This document shows, piece by piece, positions 16,455-24,365 of a DNA stretch of 33,767 nucleotides (position 1 is the stretch's first letter; every line of letters begins with the position of its first letter). A program made the translations under genes and the position numbers. The stretch comes from Syntrophobacterales bacterium Delta_02 (GTDB lineage Bacteria > Desulfobacterota > Syntrophorhabdia > Syntrophorhabdales > Syntrophorhabdaceae), in assembly GCA_001603955.1 (NCBI GenBank), contig LVAA01000032.1, positions 1 through 33,767 of the forward strand, given 5' to 3'. The notes under the pieces were generated by a model that worked only from the letters and a program-made list of their open reading frames with translations, had not been told where the DNA came from and did not search any database.

Positions 16455-17726
16455 TTACTCCACCAGTTCCAGGAGATGATGCACCTTTTGCGGCATTTTG
16501 TTCAATAAAACATTGTCGATGAGGTTGATCATACAGCCTGGGCAAGCAGTCACAACGATATCCGCACCGGTCGCTTTGATGCCGTCCATTTTCTTGCCCG
16601 CTATTTTCTTCGTCAGATCGTAATGGTAGACGCTGAACGAGCCGCCCATTCCACAACAAAGGTCCGCATTCGGCATTTCCACATACTTAATACCCTTGAG
16701 GGCCTTGAGGATCGCCCTCGGCTGGTCCTTGATGTTCTGGTACCTGACAAGGTGGCAGGGGTCGTGCCATGTTACCGTCTTGCCTTCGAACTCCTTTTTC
16801 AGTTTGAAGTCTTCGGGTTTGATCTTGAGGATATCAATGATGAATTCCATGCTATCCTTGACCTTCTTCTCGAATTCTTCGTAGCGCTGTTTCTGTTCTT
16901 CATTCTCGGGAAGATATTTCTGATAGTCTTTCAGGGTCGAGCTACACGTCGCGCATGTCGTGACGATATAATCCACGTTCAGGTCCTTGAAGGCCTTGAT
17001 GTTCAGGTCCGCCAGCATCCTGCCTGTTTCGAAATCGCCGCTGAAGTAGATGGCCGCCCCGCAGCAGTTCTGCGTGTCGGGAACCACCACTTCGACACCA
17101 TGCCTCGTCAGGAAATCGATGAACTTGAGGCCGAACTCCGGGTAGACGAAGTCCGTGGCGCATCCCGTGAAGAAACCGACCCGCATTATCGGCTTCTGGC
17201 CGTTCTGGGGTTTGTAGACGGGTTTCACCTGGTCTCGCAGGAATGTCTTGGCAAGTTCCGGGAAGTTCCTCCTTCCCAGGTTCTTCACGAAGTCGGGAAG
17301 GTGACGGATCTTGCCTTCCGTCTTGGGCATCATCCACTGGAACTTCTGCATCAGTCTGGCATATTTGCCGAAGGCCTTCCTGTCGGCCATGACCTTGCGA
17401 AAAGCGAAGTTCTTGATGGCTCCAAGCCCTTTCTCTCTTACCAGCTGCGCGCGGGCGGCAACGACGACGCGGTCTATCTGGGTCTTCGCGGGACAGTTCG
17501 CCGCACAGCGTTTACAGAGCAGGCATCTTCCTATGATATCCGCCATCTCGTGCGTGAATTCCTGCTTTCCCGCCAGTATCTGTTTCACGAGGTAGTTCTT
17601 CCCGCGCGCCACAGACGTCTCCATTTTCTCTTCCTGGTAAACCGGGCAAAAGAAACTGCAAAAGCCGCACTTCATGCACTGGTTGGAGAATTCTTCTATT
17701 TTCTTAAGTTCTTTCAGGTCTTTCAC
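16455..17726 (-). CDS. GlcF/LldE/HdrD-like iron-sulfur oxidoreductase subunit
   Basis: This 423-residue iron-sulfur protein pairs with the FAD subunit upstream. Two 4Fe-4S ferredoxin motifs lie at the N-terminus (CMKCGFCSFFCP, CLLCKRCAANCP). Two CCG (cysteine-rich, HdrB/HdrD-type) domains follow: the first has CATDF and CCGAAIYFSGDFETGRM, the second TCATCSSTLKDY, WHDPCHLVRYQ and CCGMGGSFSVYHYDLTKKI. The CCG motifs bind a second type of cluster or receive electrons from the flavin. Start choice: GTG 17726 lies six bases after AAGGGGG. A TTG at 17732 is in frame but abuts the ribosome site. It begins 19 bases after the glcD-like stop. GlcDF-type pairs oxidise 2-hydroxy acids (glycolate, lactate). 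In syntrophs similar pairs are also thought to serve in electron transfer. Confidence 0.88.
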   Translation of the reverse strand: MKDLKELKKIEEFSNQCMKCGFCSFFCPVYQEEKMETSVARGKNYLVKQILAGKQEFTHEMADIIGRCLLCKRCAANCPAKTQIDRVVVAARAQLVREKGLGAIKNFAFRKVMADRKAFGKYARLMQKFQWMMPKTEGKIRHLPDFVKNLGRRNFPELAKTFLRDQVKPVYKPQNGQKPIMRVGFFTGCATDFVYPEFGLKFIDFLTRHGVEVVVPDTQNCCGAAIYFSGDFETGRMLADLNIKAFKDLNVDYIVTTCATCSSTLKDYQKYLPENEEQKQRYEEFEKKVKDSMEFIIDILKIKPEDFKLKKEFEGKTVTWHDPCHLVRYQNIKDQPRAILKALKGIKYVEMPNADLCCGMGGSFSVYHYDLTKKIAGKKMDGIKATGADIVVTACPGCMINLIDNVLLNKMPQKVHHLLELVE

Positions 17727-17745
17727 TCGCAACCCCCTTTATGGA

Positions 17746-19128
17746 CTACTCCCAGATCTTGCCCGGGTTCATGATGTTGTTCGGGTCGATAAGCGCCTTG
17801 ATCCCTTTCATCATGTTTATAACGGCCGGTTCGGTAACCTTCCTCATAAATTTCTGTTTCTCGAGGCCAATACCGTGTTCTCCGGAGAGTACTCCGCCAA
17901 ACTCAACGGCGGCGCTTTCAATGATCTCATCCACGGCCTTTAAGGCGCGCTCATAATGTTCCTTATTGGCAGGATCTGTCAGAACGGCCGGATGGAGGTT
18001 TCCGTCACCGGCATGGCCGAGGACGACGATCTCGACATCATATTTCTTGGCCAGCTCCCTGATCTTCTTGACGAACTTGGGGATATTTCCACGCGGTACC
18101 GTGACGTCTTCCGCGAATACCTGCTTGGCTTTTCCAAATACAGCGGCGAAACCGGCACGCCGGGCCAGCCAGTACTTGTTGGCCTCGTCCATATTTGGTG
18201 CGATGCGGGCTTCTTTTGCACCGTACTGCTTTGTGATCTCTGCAATCTTCTGCGCTTCTTTCTCGACAACCTCAGGGATCCCATCGACCTCAAAGAAGAG
18301 GCATGCGTCGGCATCCTTCGGCAGGCCGATCGGCATCATCTCTTCGATCCTGTTGATGACCCAGTTATCGACCATTTCGATCTTGCAGGGAATAACGCCG
18401 TTCTCGAGCACGCGGAAAACACCTTCGCCAGCGACCGAGACATCATCATAGACAACGCATAGCGTCTTTCTTGCCTGTGGCAGGGGGTTCAACTTCAATT
18501 CGGCTTTGGTGATAACTCCGAGTGTTCCCTCGGAGCTGATGAAAATATGCAGCAGGTCGTAACCAACGACATTCTTCAGCGTTCTGCCACCGAGATGAAT
18601 GACCTCGCCGCTCGGAAGAACCACCTCGACACCCAGTATATACTGTTTTGTGACGCCATATTTCACGCCGGCAGGGCCGCCGGCATTCTCAGATATGATA
18701 CCGCCCATCGTCGCACCGAGGAAGCTCTGCGGATCGGGCGGGAAGAACAGGCCGTCTTTCGCGAGCCGGAGGGTGAGGTCCTGGAGGACAACGCCGGGCT
18801 CGACCGTGGCGGTCAGGTTTTCCTTGTCAATCTTGAGTATCTGATTAAATTTCGTCATGACCATGACAATGCCGCCATGCCAGGGAACAGACCCTCCGCT
18901 GACGTTTGTGCCGCCGCCCCGGGGGGTTACGGGTATCTTTTCAGCGTTGGCCAGCTTCATGATCCGGGACACTTCATCCGTAGTCGTAGGGAAGACGACG
19001 ACATCCGGCTCATGGACCCAGCTTGTCGTTCCGTCGTAGGAATACGCTTTCAGAGCCTCTGGTGAGGTGAGGACGTTGTCCTTGCCCACGATCTTTTGAA
19101 ATTCGCTTATCAACGACTCTTTTAACAT
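17746..19128 (-). CDS. GlcD-like FAD-linked 2-hydroxyacid dehydrogenase
   Basis: This 460-residue flavoprotein of the PCMH/vanillyl-alcohol oxidase superfamily probably oxidises a 2-hydroxy acid such as lactate or glycolate. The FAD-binding domain (about 35-215) shows VTPRGGGTNVSGG, the PPDPQS stretch, ATMGGIISENAGGPAGVKYG and the RTLKNVVGYDL loop. The C-terminal oxidase domain holds GHAGDGNLHP near 375 (substrate and flavin His residues), GVLSGEHGIG near 425, and ends in LIDPNNIMNPGKIW, the usual family terminus. No signal peptide is present, so it is cytoplasmic. It is the first gene of the operon. A TTGACA promoter at 19172-19201 lies about 45 bases upstream of the ATG. The specific substrate is not visible. 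Confidence 0.9.
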   Translation of the reverse strand: MLKESLISEFQKIVGKDNVLTSPEALKAYSYDGTTSWVHEPDVVVFPTTTDEVSRIMKLANAEKIPVTPRGGGTNVSGGSVPWHGGIVMVMTKFNQILKIDKENLTATVEPGVVLQDLTLRLAKDGLFFPPDPQSFLGATMGGIISENAGGPAGVKYGVTKQYILGVEVVLPSGEVIHLGGRTLKNVVGYDLLHIFISSEGTLGVITKAELKLNPLPQARKTLCVVYDDVSVAGEGVFRVLENGVIPCKIEMVDNWVINRIEEMMPIGLPKDADACLFFEVDGIPEVVEKEAQKIAEITKQYGAKEARIAPNMDEANKYWLARRAGFAAVFGKAKQVFAEDVTVPRGNIPKFVKKIRELAKKYDVEIVVLGHAGDGNLHPAVLTDPANKEHYERALKAVDEIIESAAVEFGGVLSGEHGIGLEKQKFMRKVTEPAVINMMKGIKALIDPNNIMNPGKIWE

Positions 19129-19171
19129 CCCTTCTACCCCCTGATTTTGATATTGTTACTAATTTCACTTT

Positions 19172-19201
19172 CTTATATCCTTTTCTCCTTTCCTTTGTCA
19201 A
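19172..19201 (-). promoter_or_regulatory. sigma70-type promoter of the glcD-glcF-ligase operon
   Basis: On the minus strand TTGACA (19201-19196) is followed after 18 bases by TATAAG (19177-19172). Transcription would start near 19165, giving a leader of about 37 bases to the ATG at 19128. The promoter is clear and faces away from the AEC transporter. Confidence 0.75.
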
Positions 19202-19258
19202 CAAAAATCACAAGGCCAAAAATGCTCTGATATCAAGTAATTGGCTACAGTTAAGGCC

Positions 19259-19287
19259 TTGCGGAAGAATGGAAAAAATGGTATGGA
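19259..19287 (+). promoter_or_regulatory. Possible promoter of the AEC transporter
   Basis: TTGCGG (19259-19264) and TATGGA (19282-19287) are spaced 17 bases. It is only a moderate match but lies in the right place, about 70 bases before the ATG at 19358. Confidence 0.3.
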
Positions 19288-19357
19288 ATCGTATGTTTTC
19301 CATAGTGAACAAATGGACCGTAAATGGCCTGTATATCACGGTTTTCGGGGGCACGAA

Positions 19358-20272
19358 ATGGATATCCTCAGGACCATAGCCCCGATCTTCATCATCATCG
19401 CCTTCGGTTATCTCCTGAAAAGCAGAAAGATGCTTTCCGACGCCTTTGTCTCGGAAGCAAACCGTTTCGTGTTCCGATTCCCCCTCCCCTTTCTCATCTT
19501 CACGGGGATCATGAAGGCGAACATGAAGGACATAGGATGGCTGTCGGTCCTCTCCCTGATCATCCCGACAGCTACGGTGATGGCCCTGGCCGCCCTTTCC
19601 GCTGTGGTAGCCCGTTACCGGGGCGGCAAACGGGGAAGCTTCATCCAGACGGCGTTCCATGGCAACGTCACATATGTCGGCCTTGCCGTCATCTTCTATC
19701 TTCTCGGGGACGAAGGTCTCGAAAGGGGAAGCCTCCTCGTCGGGATGCTGATACTCTTCAACAACGCCGGCGCCGTCCTAGCACTCTCCCTGTCATCGGG
19801 GAAGCACCGCAACGTGATGAGGACGGTGTTGTCGGTCCTCAAGACACCGGTGATCATCGCCACTTTCGCGGCCCTCATCCTCGCTTTCCTGAAAGTGCCC
19901 ATACCCGTTGTCATCATGAAGAGCATCACGATAGTGGCCAATATAGCCCTTCCCATGGCACTCATCATCATCGGCTGCTCCATCTCCCTGGAGATGCTCA
20001 GAAAAACCCTCCGGCCGGCCATAGCCGCCGCGACCCTCAAGGTCATCGTCCTTCCGGCGCTGGCGGTATTGTTCTGCCGCGCCTTCTCAATAGATCTGAA
20101 AGAGGCCCTCCCGGCGATCATCCTTCTCGCGACGCCGACGGCCATCACGGCCTATGTCATGGCACGGGAACTGGGCGGCGACACCGACCTCGCCTCCGGC
20201 GCCGTGACGCTGACAACCCTCGTCTCACCGCTGACATATCTGGGGTGGATATGGCTCCTAAAGACCGCTTGA
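19358..20272 (+). CDS. AEC (auxin efflux carrier) family transporter
   Basis: This 304-residue integral membrane protein has about ten hydrophobic segments along its length, the AEC/BART-superfamily layout. Bacterial members export or import small organic acids such as malate, malonate or amino-acid derivatives. The start is ATGGATATCCTC at 19358, after GGGGG. The reading frame runs back to TTG 19241, but the extra 39 residues are hydrophilic and not family-like. Typical features include the opening APIFIIIAFGYLLKS and the C-terminal ATPTAITAYVMARELGGDTDLASGAVTLTTL, both family-like. The stop codon lies inside the first unit of repeat locus C. The adjacent divergent 2-hydroxyacid dehydrogenase suggests an organic acid substrate, but this is inference. 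Confidence 0.88.
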   Translation: MDILRTIAPIFIIIAFGYLLKSRKMLSDAFVSEANRFVFRFPLPFLIFTGIMKANMKDIGWLSVLSLIIPTATVMALAALSAVVARYRGGKRGSFIQTAFHGNVTYVGLAVIFYLLGDEGLERGSLLVGMLILFNNAGAVLALSLSSGKHRNVMRTVLSVLKTPVIIATFAALILAFLKVPIPVVIMKSITIVANIALPMALIIIGCSISLEMLRKTLRPAIAAATLKVIVLPALAVLFCRAFSIDLKEALPAIILLATPTAITAYVMARELGGDTDLASGAVTLTTLVSPLTYLGWIWLLKTA

Positions 20273-20381
20273 ACCGCTTGAACAGCTTGAACGGGAAAAG
20301 GAAAAGACAATAGAGGCACGGTACACCGCGTGGAAAGGACCTAGTCGTCCGGTCTTTCCCAACGCTCAAGCGGCTCAAGCG
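20264..20381. repeat. Inverted nonamer array (unit GCTTGAACC), locus C
   Basis: Left arm 20264-20294 has the units GACCGCTTG, AACCGCTTG, AACAGCTTG and AACGGG. The AEC stop codon is within it. Right arm 20361-20381 has CGCTCAAGCGGCTCAAGCG in inverted orientation. The spacer is about 65 bases. It is a second copy of the locus B unit, again between convergent genes. Within the spacer GGAAAGGACC and GGTCTTTCC also form a local hairpin. Confidence 0.8.
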
Positions 20382-20387
20382 CGCCCG

Positions 20388-21203
20388 TCAGGGCGCTATC
20401 TGTTTCAGTTTTTGGAGGACTGCGGGGAAACCGAGGCGTTCGATGTCCAGGGTCTCGATGACGACCTTGCCGTCGTAGCCAAGATCGCTCAGCCCCTCAA
20501 GAACCCTTGCCATGTCTATTGACCCCTCCACAAAGTCGTGGTCGTCGTGGCTGCCGCTGTTGTTGTGAAGGTGGACATGGAAGAGGTTCTCCATGCCCAT
20601 GCGGCGGACGTCATCGAGGATGGCGCCTTCGGGGTCGGGATGCTTCGCCGTGCATTTCGAGATGTACGCGTGGCCGATATCGAGGGTGACACCTATTCCG
20701 GGGACGGCCTCATTGATGGCGGCGAACTCGCCGAGCTCCTGGAAATAGAAGTAGGACATGAACACGTTCTCCAGCGCGACCCTGATCCCGAGGGACCGGG
20801 CCTCTTCCGCAATGGTTCCGAGGTCCTCGATGAACCGGGCCCTCAATTCCCTGTCGTAATCTCTGAGCTTGCGGAAAAAGGAGTATCCGGGATGGACCAC
20901 GACCGGGTCGGCACCAAGCCTGGCGGAAAGCCTGAGGGCGGCGAGCATCCTTTCCCTGGACACGCGCCGTATCTCGTCGAGGTAACTCCCCAGGTTCATC
21001 TCGAGGAAGGGGCCATGCATGGAAAAACCGACACCCTCTCCCGCCAGGCGCCGCACCTTGTCCGCCAGTGCGCCGTCGAGCGAGAACAGATGGGGAGGCT
21101 CATAGGAAAGCTCGATAACCCCGAGCCCGGCGGCGAGAATACTGTCGATCACACCGTCGAGACTGTCGTTGGTGAGAAAATATGTGGATACGCCGAAGTG
21201 CAT
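20388..21203 (-). CDS. Sugar phosphate isomerase/epimerase-like TIM-barrel protein
   Basis: This 271-residue protein of the AP-endonuclease-2 (xylose isomerase-like) superfamily is probably a soluble metal-dependent isomerase or epimerase. The opening MHFGVSTYFLTNDSLDGVID is typical of strand 1. Candidate metal ligands are His in FSMHGPF (near 92), His in VVHPGYSFF, Glu in VALENVFMSY, Asp/His in TLDIGHAY, His in HVHLHNNSGSHDDHDF and Glu in VVIETLD near the C-terminus. These match the order of ligands in this superfamily. The substrate is unknown. An endonuclease IV role is less likely because the DNA-binding loops are not evident. The ATG is preceded by repeat locus E and a weak ribosome site. 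Confidence 0.82.
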   Translation of the reverse strand: MHFGVSTYFLTNDSLDGVIDSILAAGLGVIELSYEPPHLFSLDGALADKVRRLAGEGVGFSMHGPFLEMNLGSYLDEIRRVSRERMLAALRLSARLGADPVVVHPGYSFFRKLRDYDRELRARFIEDLGTIAEEARSLGIRVALENVFMSYFYFQELGEFAAINEAVPGIGVTLDIGHAYISKCTAKHPDPEGAILDDVRRMGMENLFHVHLHNNSGSHDDHDFVEGSIDMARVLEGLSDLGYDGKVVIETLDIERLGFPAVLQKLKQIAP

Positions 21204-21211
21204 GATAGAGG

Positions 21212-21337
21212 CAGGTTATGGGCAACAGGTCATGGGTTATGGGAACAACCAGGAAACAAAAGACCCGATGCCCAACGGCGTGCGCATGGCCTCCGGGGTC
21301 CTTTCCCCATTACCCATCACCCATGACCCATAACCTG
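21212..21337. repeat. Inverted heptamer array (unit GGTTATG), locus E
   Basis: Left arm 21213-21247 has 7-mers GGTTATG, GGCAACA, GGTCATG, GGTTATG and GGAACAA. Right arm 21303-21337 reads on the other strand as GGTTATG, GGTCATG, GGTGATG, GGTAATG and GGGA. The spacer is 55 bases. It lies between the isomerase start and the adk stop, in the transcribed gap of two same-strand genes. Confidence 0.85.
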
Positions 21338-21342
21338 TATTC

Positions 21343-21990
21343 TTACTTCTTCACCGCCGTCTTGATCTCTTCGACGATCTCTGAGCTGTTCAGGGAGCTG
21401 ACGGTCTTCAGAAGCCCTTCGTTCTTGTAGAAGTCGATGAGCGGAGCGGTCTTTTCGTTGTATGTGGCAAGCCTCTGCTTGATGGCCTCTTCCGTTTCGT
21501 CGGCGCGCTGCACCGCGGGGGAACCGCACTTGAAGCAGGTTCCGTCGGGTTTCGGCGGCTTGCTCTTTATGTTGTAGATCTCCTGACAGTCGGGGTTGGA
21601 GCAGGTCCGTCTCGTCGTCAGCCTGTCGAGGATGACATCCGTCGGGACATCGAGGTTGATGGCGGCGTCGAGCTTCATGCCGATCTTATCGAGGAGCTTT
21701 TTCAATGCCTCCGCCTGGGGGATCGTCCTGGGGAAACCGTCGAGAAGAAAACCCTTCTGGCAATCGGGTTCCTTCATCCTGACTTCCATGATGTCCATGA
21801 TAAGGTCGTCGGGCACGAGCTCGCCGCGCTCCATGTAGCCCTTCGCCTTCTTGCCCAGCTCGGACCCCGCCTTGACGGCGTTGCGCAGAATATCCCCGGT
21901 AGAGATCTGCACGGACCCGTCAAAGTCCGTCAACGACTTCGCAACTGTACCTTTGCCGGCTCCCGGCGCTCCCAATAATACGATACGCAT
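21343..21990 (-). CDS. adk: Adenylate kinase, zinc-LID type
   Basis: Adk catalyses ATP + AMP to two ADP. The 215 residues are the normal length of the long bacterial form. The P-loop GAPGAGKGT is at 7-15. The NMP-binding STGDILR (30-36) and the DGFPRT motif (84-89) are present, and the LID region begins near 127. Four Cys at 130, 135, 152 and 155 (CSNPDC, CFKC) form a structural zinc site of the kind found in Gram-positive and some deltaproteobacterial enzymes. The start ATG follows AAAGGAGG. No ribosomal or secY neighbours are present, which is unusual for adk. Confidence 0.97.
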   Translation of the reverse strand: MRIVLLGAPGAGKGTVAKSLTDFDGSVQISTGDILRNAVKAGSELGKKAKGYMERGELVPDDLIMDIMEVRMKEPDCQKGFLLDGFPRTIPQAEALKKLLDKIGMKLDAAINLDVPTDVILDRLTTRRTCSNPDCQEIYNIKSKPPKPDGTCFKCGSPAVQRADETEEAIKQRLATYNEKTAPLIDFYKNEGLLKTVSSLNSSEIVEEIKTAVKK

Positions 21991-22114
21991 GATAGATCCT
22001 CCTTTGCGTGATTAGTGATCGGACACGAAATTTTCCTGAGTTTACCAAAAAAATCGAGAAAAATCACCGACAAAAACTCTCTTTGTCCCGTTGACCGGCC
22101 CCCGGCGGCCCGGC

Positions 22115-22144
22115 TTGACATGCCTGACCGGGCAGGGGCATAAT
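22115..22144 (+). promoter_or_regulatory. sigma70-type promoter abutting the helicase start
   Basis: TTGACA (22115-22120) and CATAAT (22139-22144) are spaced 18 bases. The expected start of transcription is near 22151. The first in-frame start, GTG 22153, is therefore at the very 5' end of the mRNA and has no Shine-Dalgarno. Confidence 0.7.
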
Positions 22145-22152
22145 GTAGGCCT

Positions 22153-24138
22153 GTGAAGAAGTATACCATCCACCGCGATGTCTCCCCCGTGAAGACCGTT
22201 ATCGATTACTCCCGGGAGCTCAACGAAGAGCAACTTAACGTGGTCCTCTCCGACGACGGGCCCATCCTCGTCATCGCCGGGGCCGGGAGCGGCAAGACCC
22301 GGGTCGTCACCTACCGGGTGGCCCGTCTCCTCGAGCGGGGCGTGCCGCCGGGCGGCATACTGCTTCTCACGTTCACGAACAAGGCGGCCCGGGAGATGCT
22401 TCATCGTGTCGAGCATCTTGTAAAAATGGACACGCGCTACATCTGGGGCGGCACCTTCCACCACATCGGCAACCTCATCCTGCGCCAGCACGCCGAGCGT
22501 GTCGGCTATCGCAGGAGCTTCACCATCCTCGACAACGAGGATGCGAAAGATGTCGTGGAACTTGCCATCAAGGCATCGGGCATCGACACGAAGGCAAGGA
22601 TGTTCCCCAAGGGCGGGGTGGTGAAGGAACTCTTCAGCTATGCCGCCAACACCATGCAGAGCGTCGATGAGGCCATCCGGGAACGAAATCCCTTTTTCTA
22701 TGACATCGCCGACGAAATGACGGCGGTGCACAGGATCTACACGGAGAAGAAGCGGGAAACGAACGCCATGGACTTCGACGACCTGCTCATACACTGGCAC
22801 AGGATACTCGCCGAGGACGAGGAACTCCGCAAGCTTTACGCGATGACCTTCCGCCACATCCTCGTCGATGAGTACCAGGACACCAACCGCATCCAATCGG
22901 AGATCATCGATTTCATGGGGCTCCTGAACCGTAACGTCATGGTCGTCGGCGACGACGCCCAGAGCATATACTCCTTCCGGGGAGCCAATTTCCAGAACAT
23001 CCTCGATTTCCCGAAACGCTACGACAATGCGAAGGTCTACAAGCTGGAGACGAACTACCGTAGCACCCCGGAGATCCTTGACCTTGCGAACAACTCCATT
23101 TCCTTCAACTTCAACCAGTTCGAGAAGAACCTGCGCAGCGTCAAGAAAGGCGGCCTCATCCCTGTTGTCGCGCCTTCGCGGGACGTGATACAGCAGGCCG
23201 AGTTCGTGGCCCAGCGCATACTGGAACTCTCCGACGAGGGCGTCCCTCTCGACAGGATATCGGTCCTCTACCGCGCCCACTATCATTCAATGGAAGTGCA
23301 GATGGAGCTGACCCGCCGGGGCATCCCCTTCGAGATCCGAAGCGGGCTCAGGTTCTTCGAGCAGGCCCATATCAAGGACGTCGTCTCCTTCCTGCGCGTC
23401 ATGTCGAACCCCGATGACGAGATATCGTGGAAGCGGATGTTCAGGATCTTTCCCCGCATCGGCAAGAAGACTGCCGACCACATCTACGCCTATTTGAAGG
23501 AGCAGGGCGATCCCTTCGACCCCCTCATCTCCGGGAAGATCGCCGATACCTTCAAGAGCATCAGGAAGGAGAACATCGAGGTGTGGGCCGAGCTCTTCCG
23601 CGACCTGAAGACCTTGAGGAGCGACGAGGCCCCGGGAGACATGATCTCGGCCGTCCTCAAGCACGGCTACATCGAGTACCTCAAGCTCACCTACCCCAAC
23701 TACGAGGCACGTCTCGAAGACCTGGGCCAGCTCATCAATTTCTCCACGAAGTACCATTCGCTGGAGACGTTCCTCGGCGAGCTGTCCCTCATGAGCGGCC
23801 TCTCCGGTGAAGAGGTTGTCGCCGCCGGCGATACGGACGATGAACGGATCGTCCTGAGCACCGTCCACCAGGCCAAGGGCCTCGAGTGGCAGGCCGTTTT
23901 CATCATCTGGTGTGCCGAGGGAAGGTTCCCCAACCCCAAAGCGGTGGAGGAAGGAACCGTCGAAGAGGAAAGGCGCCTCTTCTACGTGGCATCGACGCGT
24001 GCCATGGACGAGCTCTACCTGTGCTACCCCATCCTCGCCTTCGACCGCCAGGCCGGCCACATCATCATGCGCCCCTCCCGTTTCCTGGCGGAACTCGACG
24101 GAGGGAAGTACGAGGAGTGGTCGATAAGCGAGTATTAA
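22153..24138 (+). CDS. UvrD/PcrA-family superfamily 1A DNA helicase
   Basis: This 661-residue ATP-dependent 3'-5' DNA helicase belongs to the UvrD/Rep/PcrA group. Motifs in order are Q motif LNEEQLNVV, Walker A GAGSGKTR near 50, Ia TFTNKAAREM, II VDEYQDTNR near 240, III GDDAQSIYSFRGA, IV ETNYRSTPEIL and YRAHYHSMEVQMEL, V STVHQAKGLEW and VI RLFYVASTRAMDELYL. It ends shortly after motif VI without the C-terminal tail that binds RNA polymerase in UvrD, and is somewhat shorter than UvrD or PcrA (about 720). The start may be GTG 22153 or GTG 22189 (MKTVIDYSRELNEEQ), neither with a Shine-Dalgarno. A role in repair or replication restart is inferred from the family. Confidence 0.92.
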   Translation: MKKYTIHRDVSPVKTVIDYSRELNEEQLNVVLSDDGPILVIAGAGSGKTRVVTYRVARLLERGVPPGGILLLTFTNKAAREMLHRVEHLVKMDTRYIWGGTFHHIGNLILRQHAERVGYRRSFTILDNEDAKDVVELAIKASGIDTKARMFPKGGVVKELFSYAANTMQSVDEAIRERNPFFYDIADEMTAVHRIYTEKKRETNAMDFDDLLIHWHRILAEDEELRKLYAMTFRHILVDEYQDTNRIQSEIIDFMGLLNRNVMVVGDDAQSIYSFRGANFQNILDFPKRYDNAKVYKLETNYRSTPEILDLANNSISFNFNQFEKNLRSVKKGGLIPVVAPSRDVIQQAEFVAQRILELSDEGVPLDRISVLYRAHYHSMEVQMELTRRGIPFEIRSGLRFFEQAHIKDVVSFLRVMSNPDDEISWKRMFRIFPRIGKKTADHIYAYLKEQGDPFDPLISGKIADTFKSIRKENIEVWAELFRDLKTLRSDEAPGDMISAVLKHGYIEYLKLTYPNYEARLEDLGQLINFSTKYHSLETFLGELSLMSGLSGEEVVAAGDTDDERIVLSTVHQAKGLEWQAVFIIWCAEGRFPNPKAVEEGTVEEERRLFYVASTRAMDELYLCYPILAFDRQAGHIIMRPSRFLAELDGGKYEEWSISEY

Positions 24139-24140
24139 AA

Positions 24141-24358
24141 GACAGCTTGAACCGCTTGAACAGCTTGAACGTCAAAAAAAACCCGGGACCTCCACAGCAA
24201 TACGCAGAAAAGAAAAAAGTGAGGAATGGGAGAACCTCCGAACCCTGAGCGGCGCAACTACGGTAATCCGTTACAGATCACCAGCACCTGTCAGGCGCTC
24301 CGGGCCATTTTTCTGCCGTTGCCTTTCACGCTCAAGCGGTTCAAGCGGTTCAAACCGT
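24141..24358. repeat. Inverted nonamer array (unit GCTTGAACC), locus D
   Basis: Left arm 24141-24171 has GACAGCTTG, AACCGCTTG, AACAGCTTG and AACGTC, starting just after the helicase stop. Right arm 24327-24358 has CGCTCAAGCGG, TTCAAGCGG and TTCAAACCG, ending close to the mreB stop. The spacer of about 155 bases has no gene. This is the third copy of the same 9-mer and again lies between convergent genes. Confidence 0.85.
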
Positions 24359-24365
24359 CTCTTGG

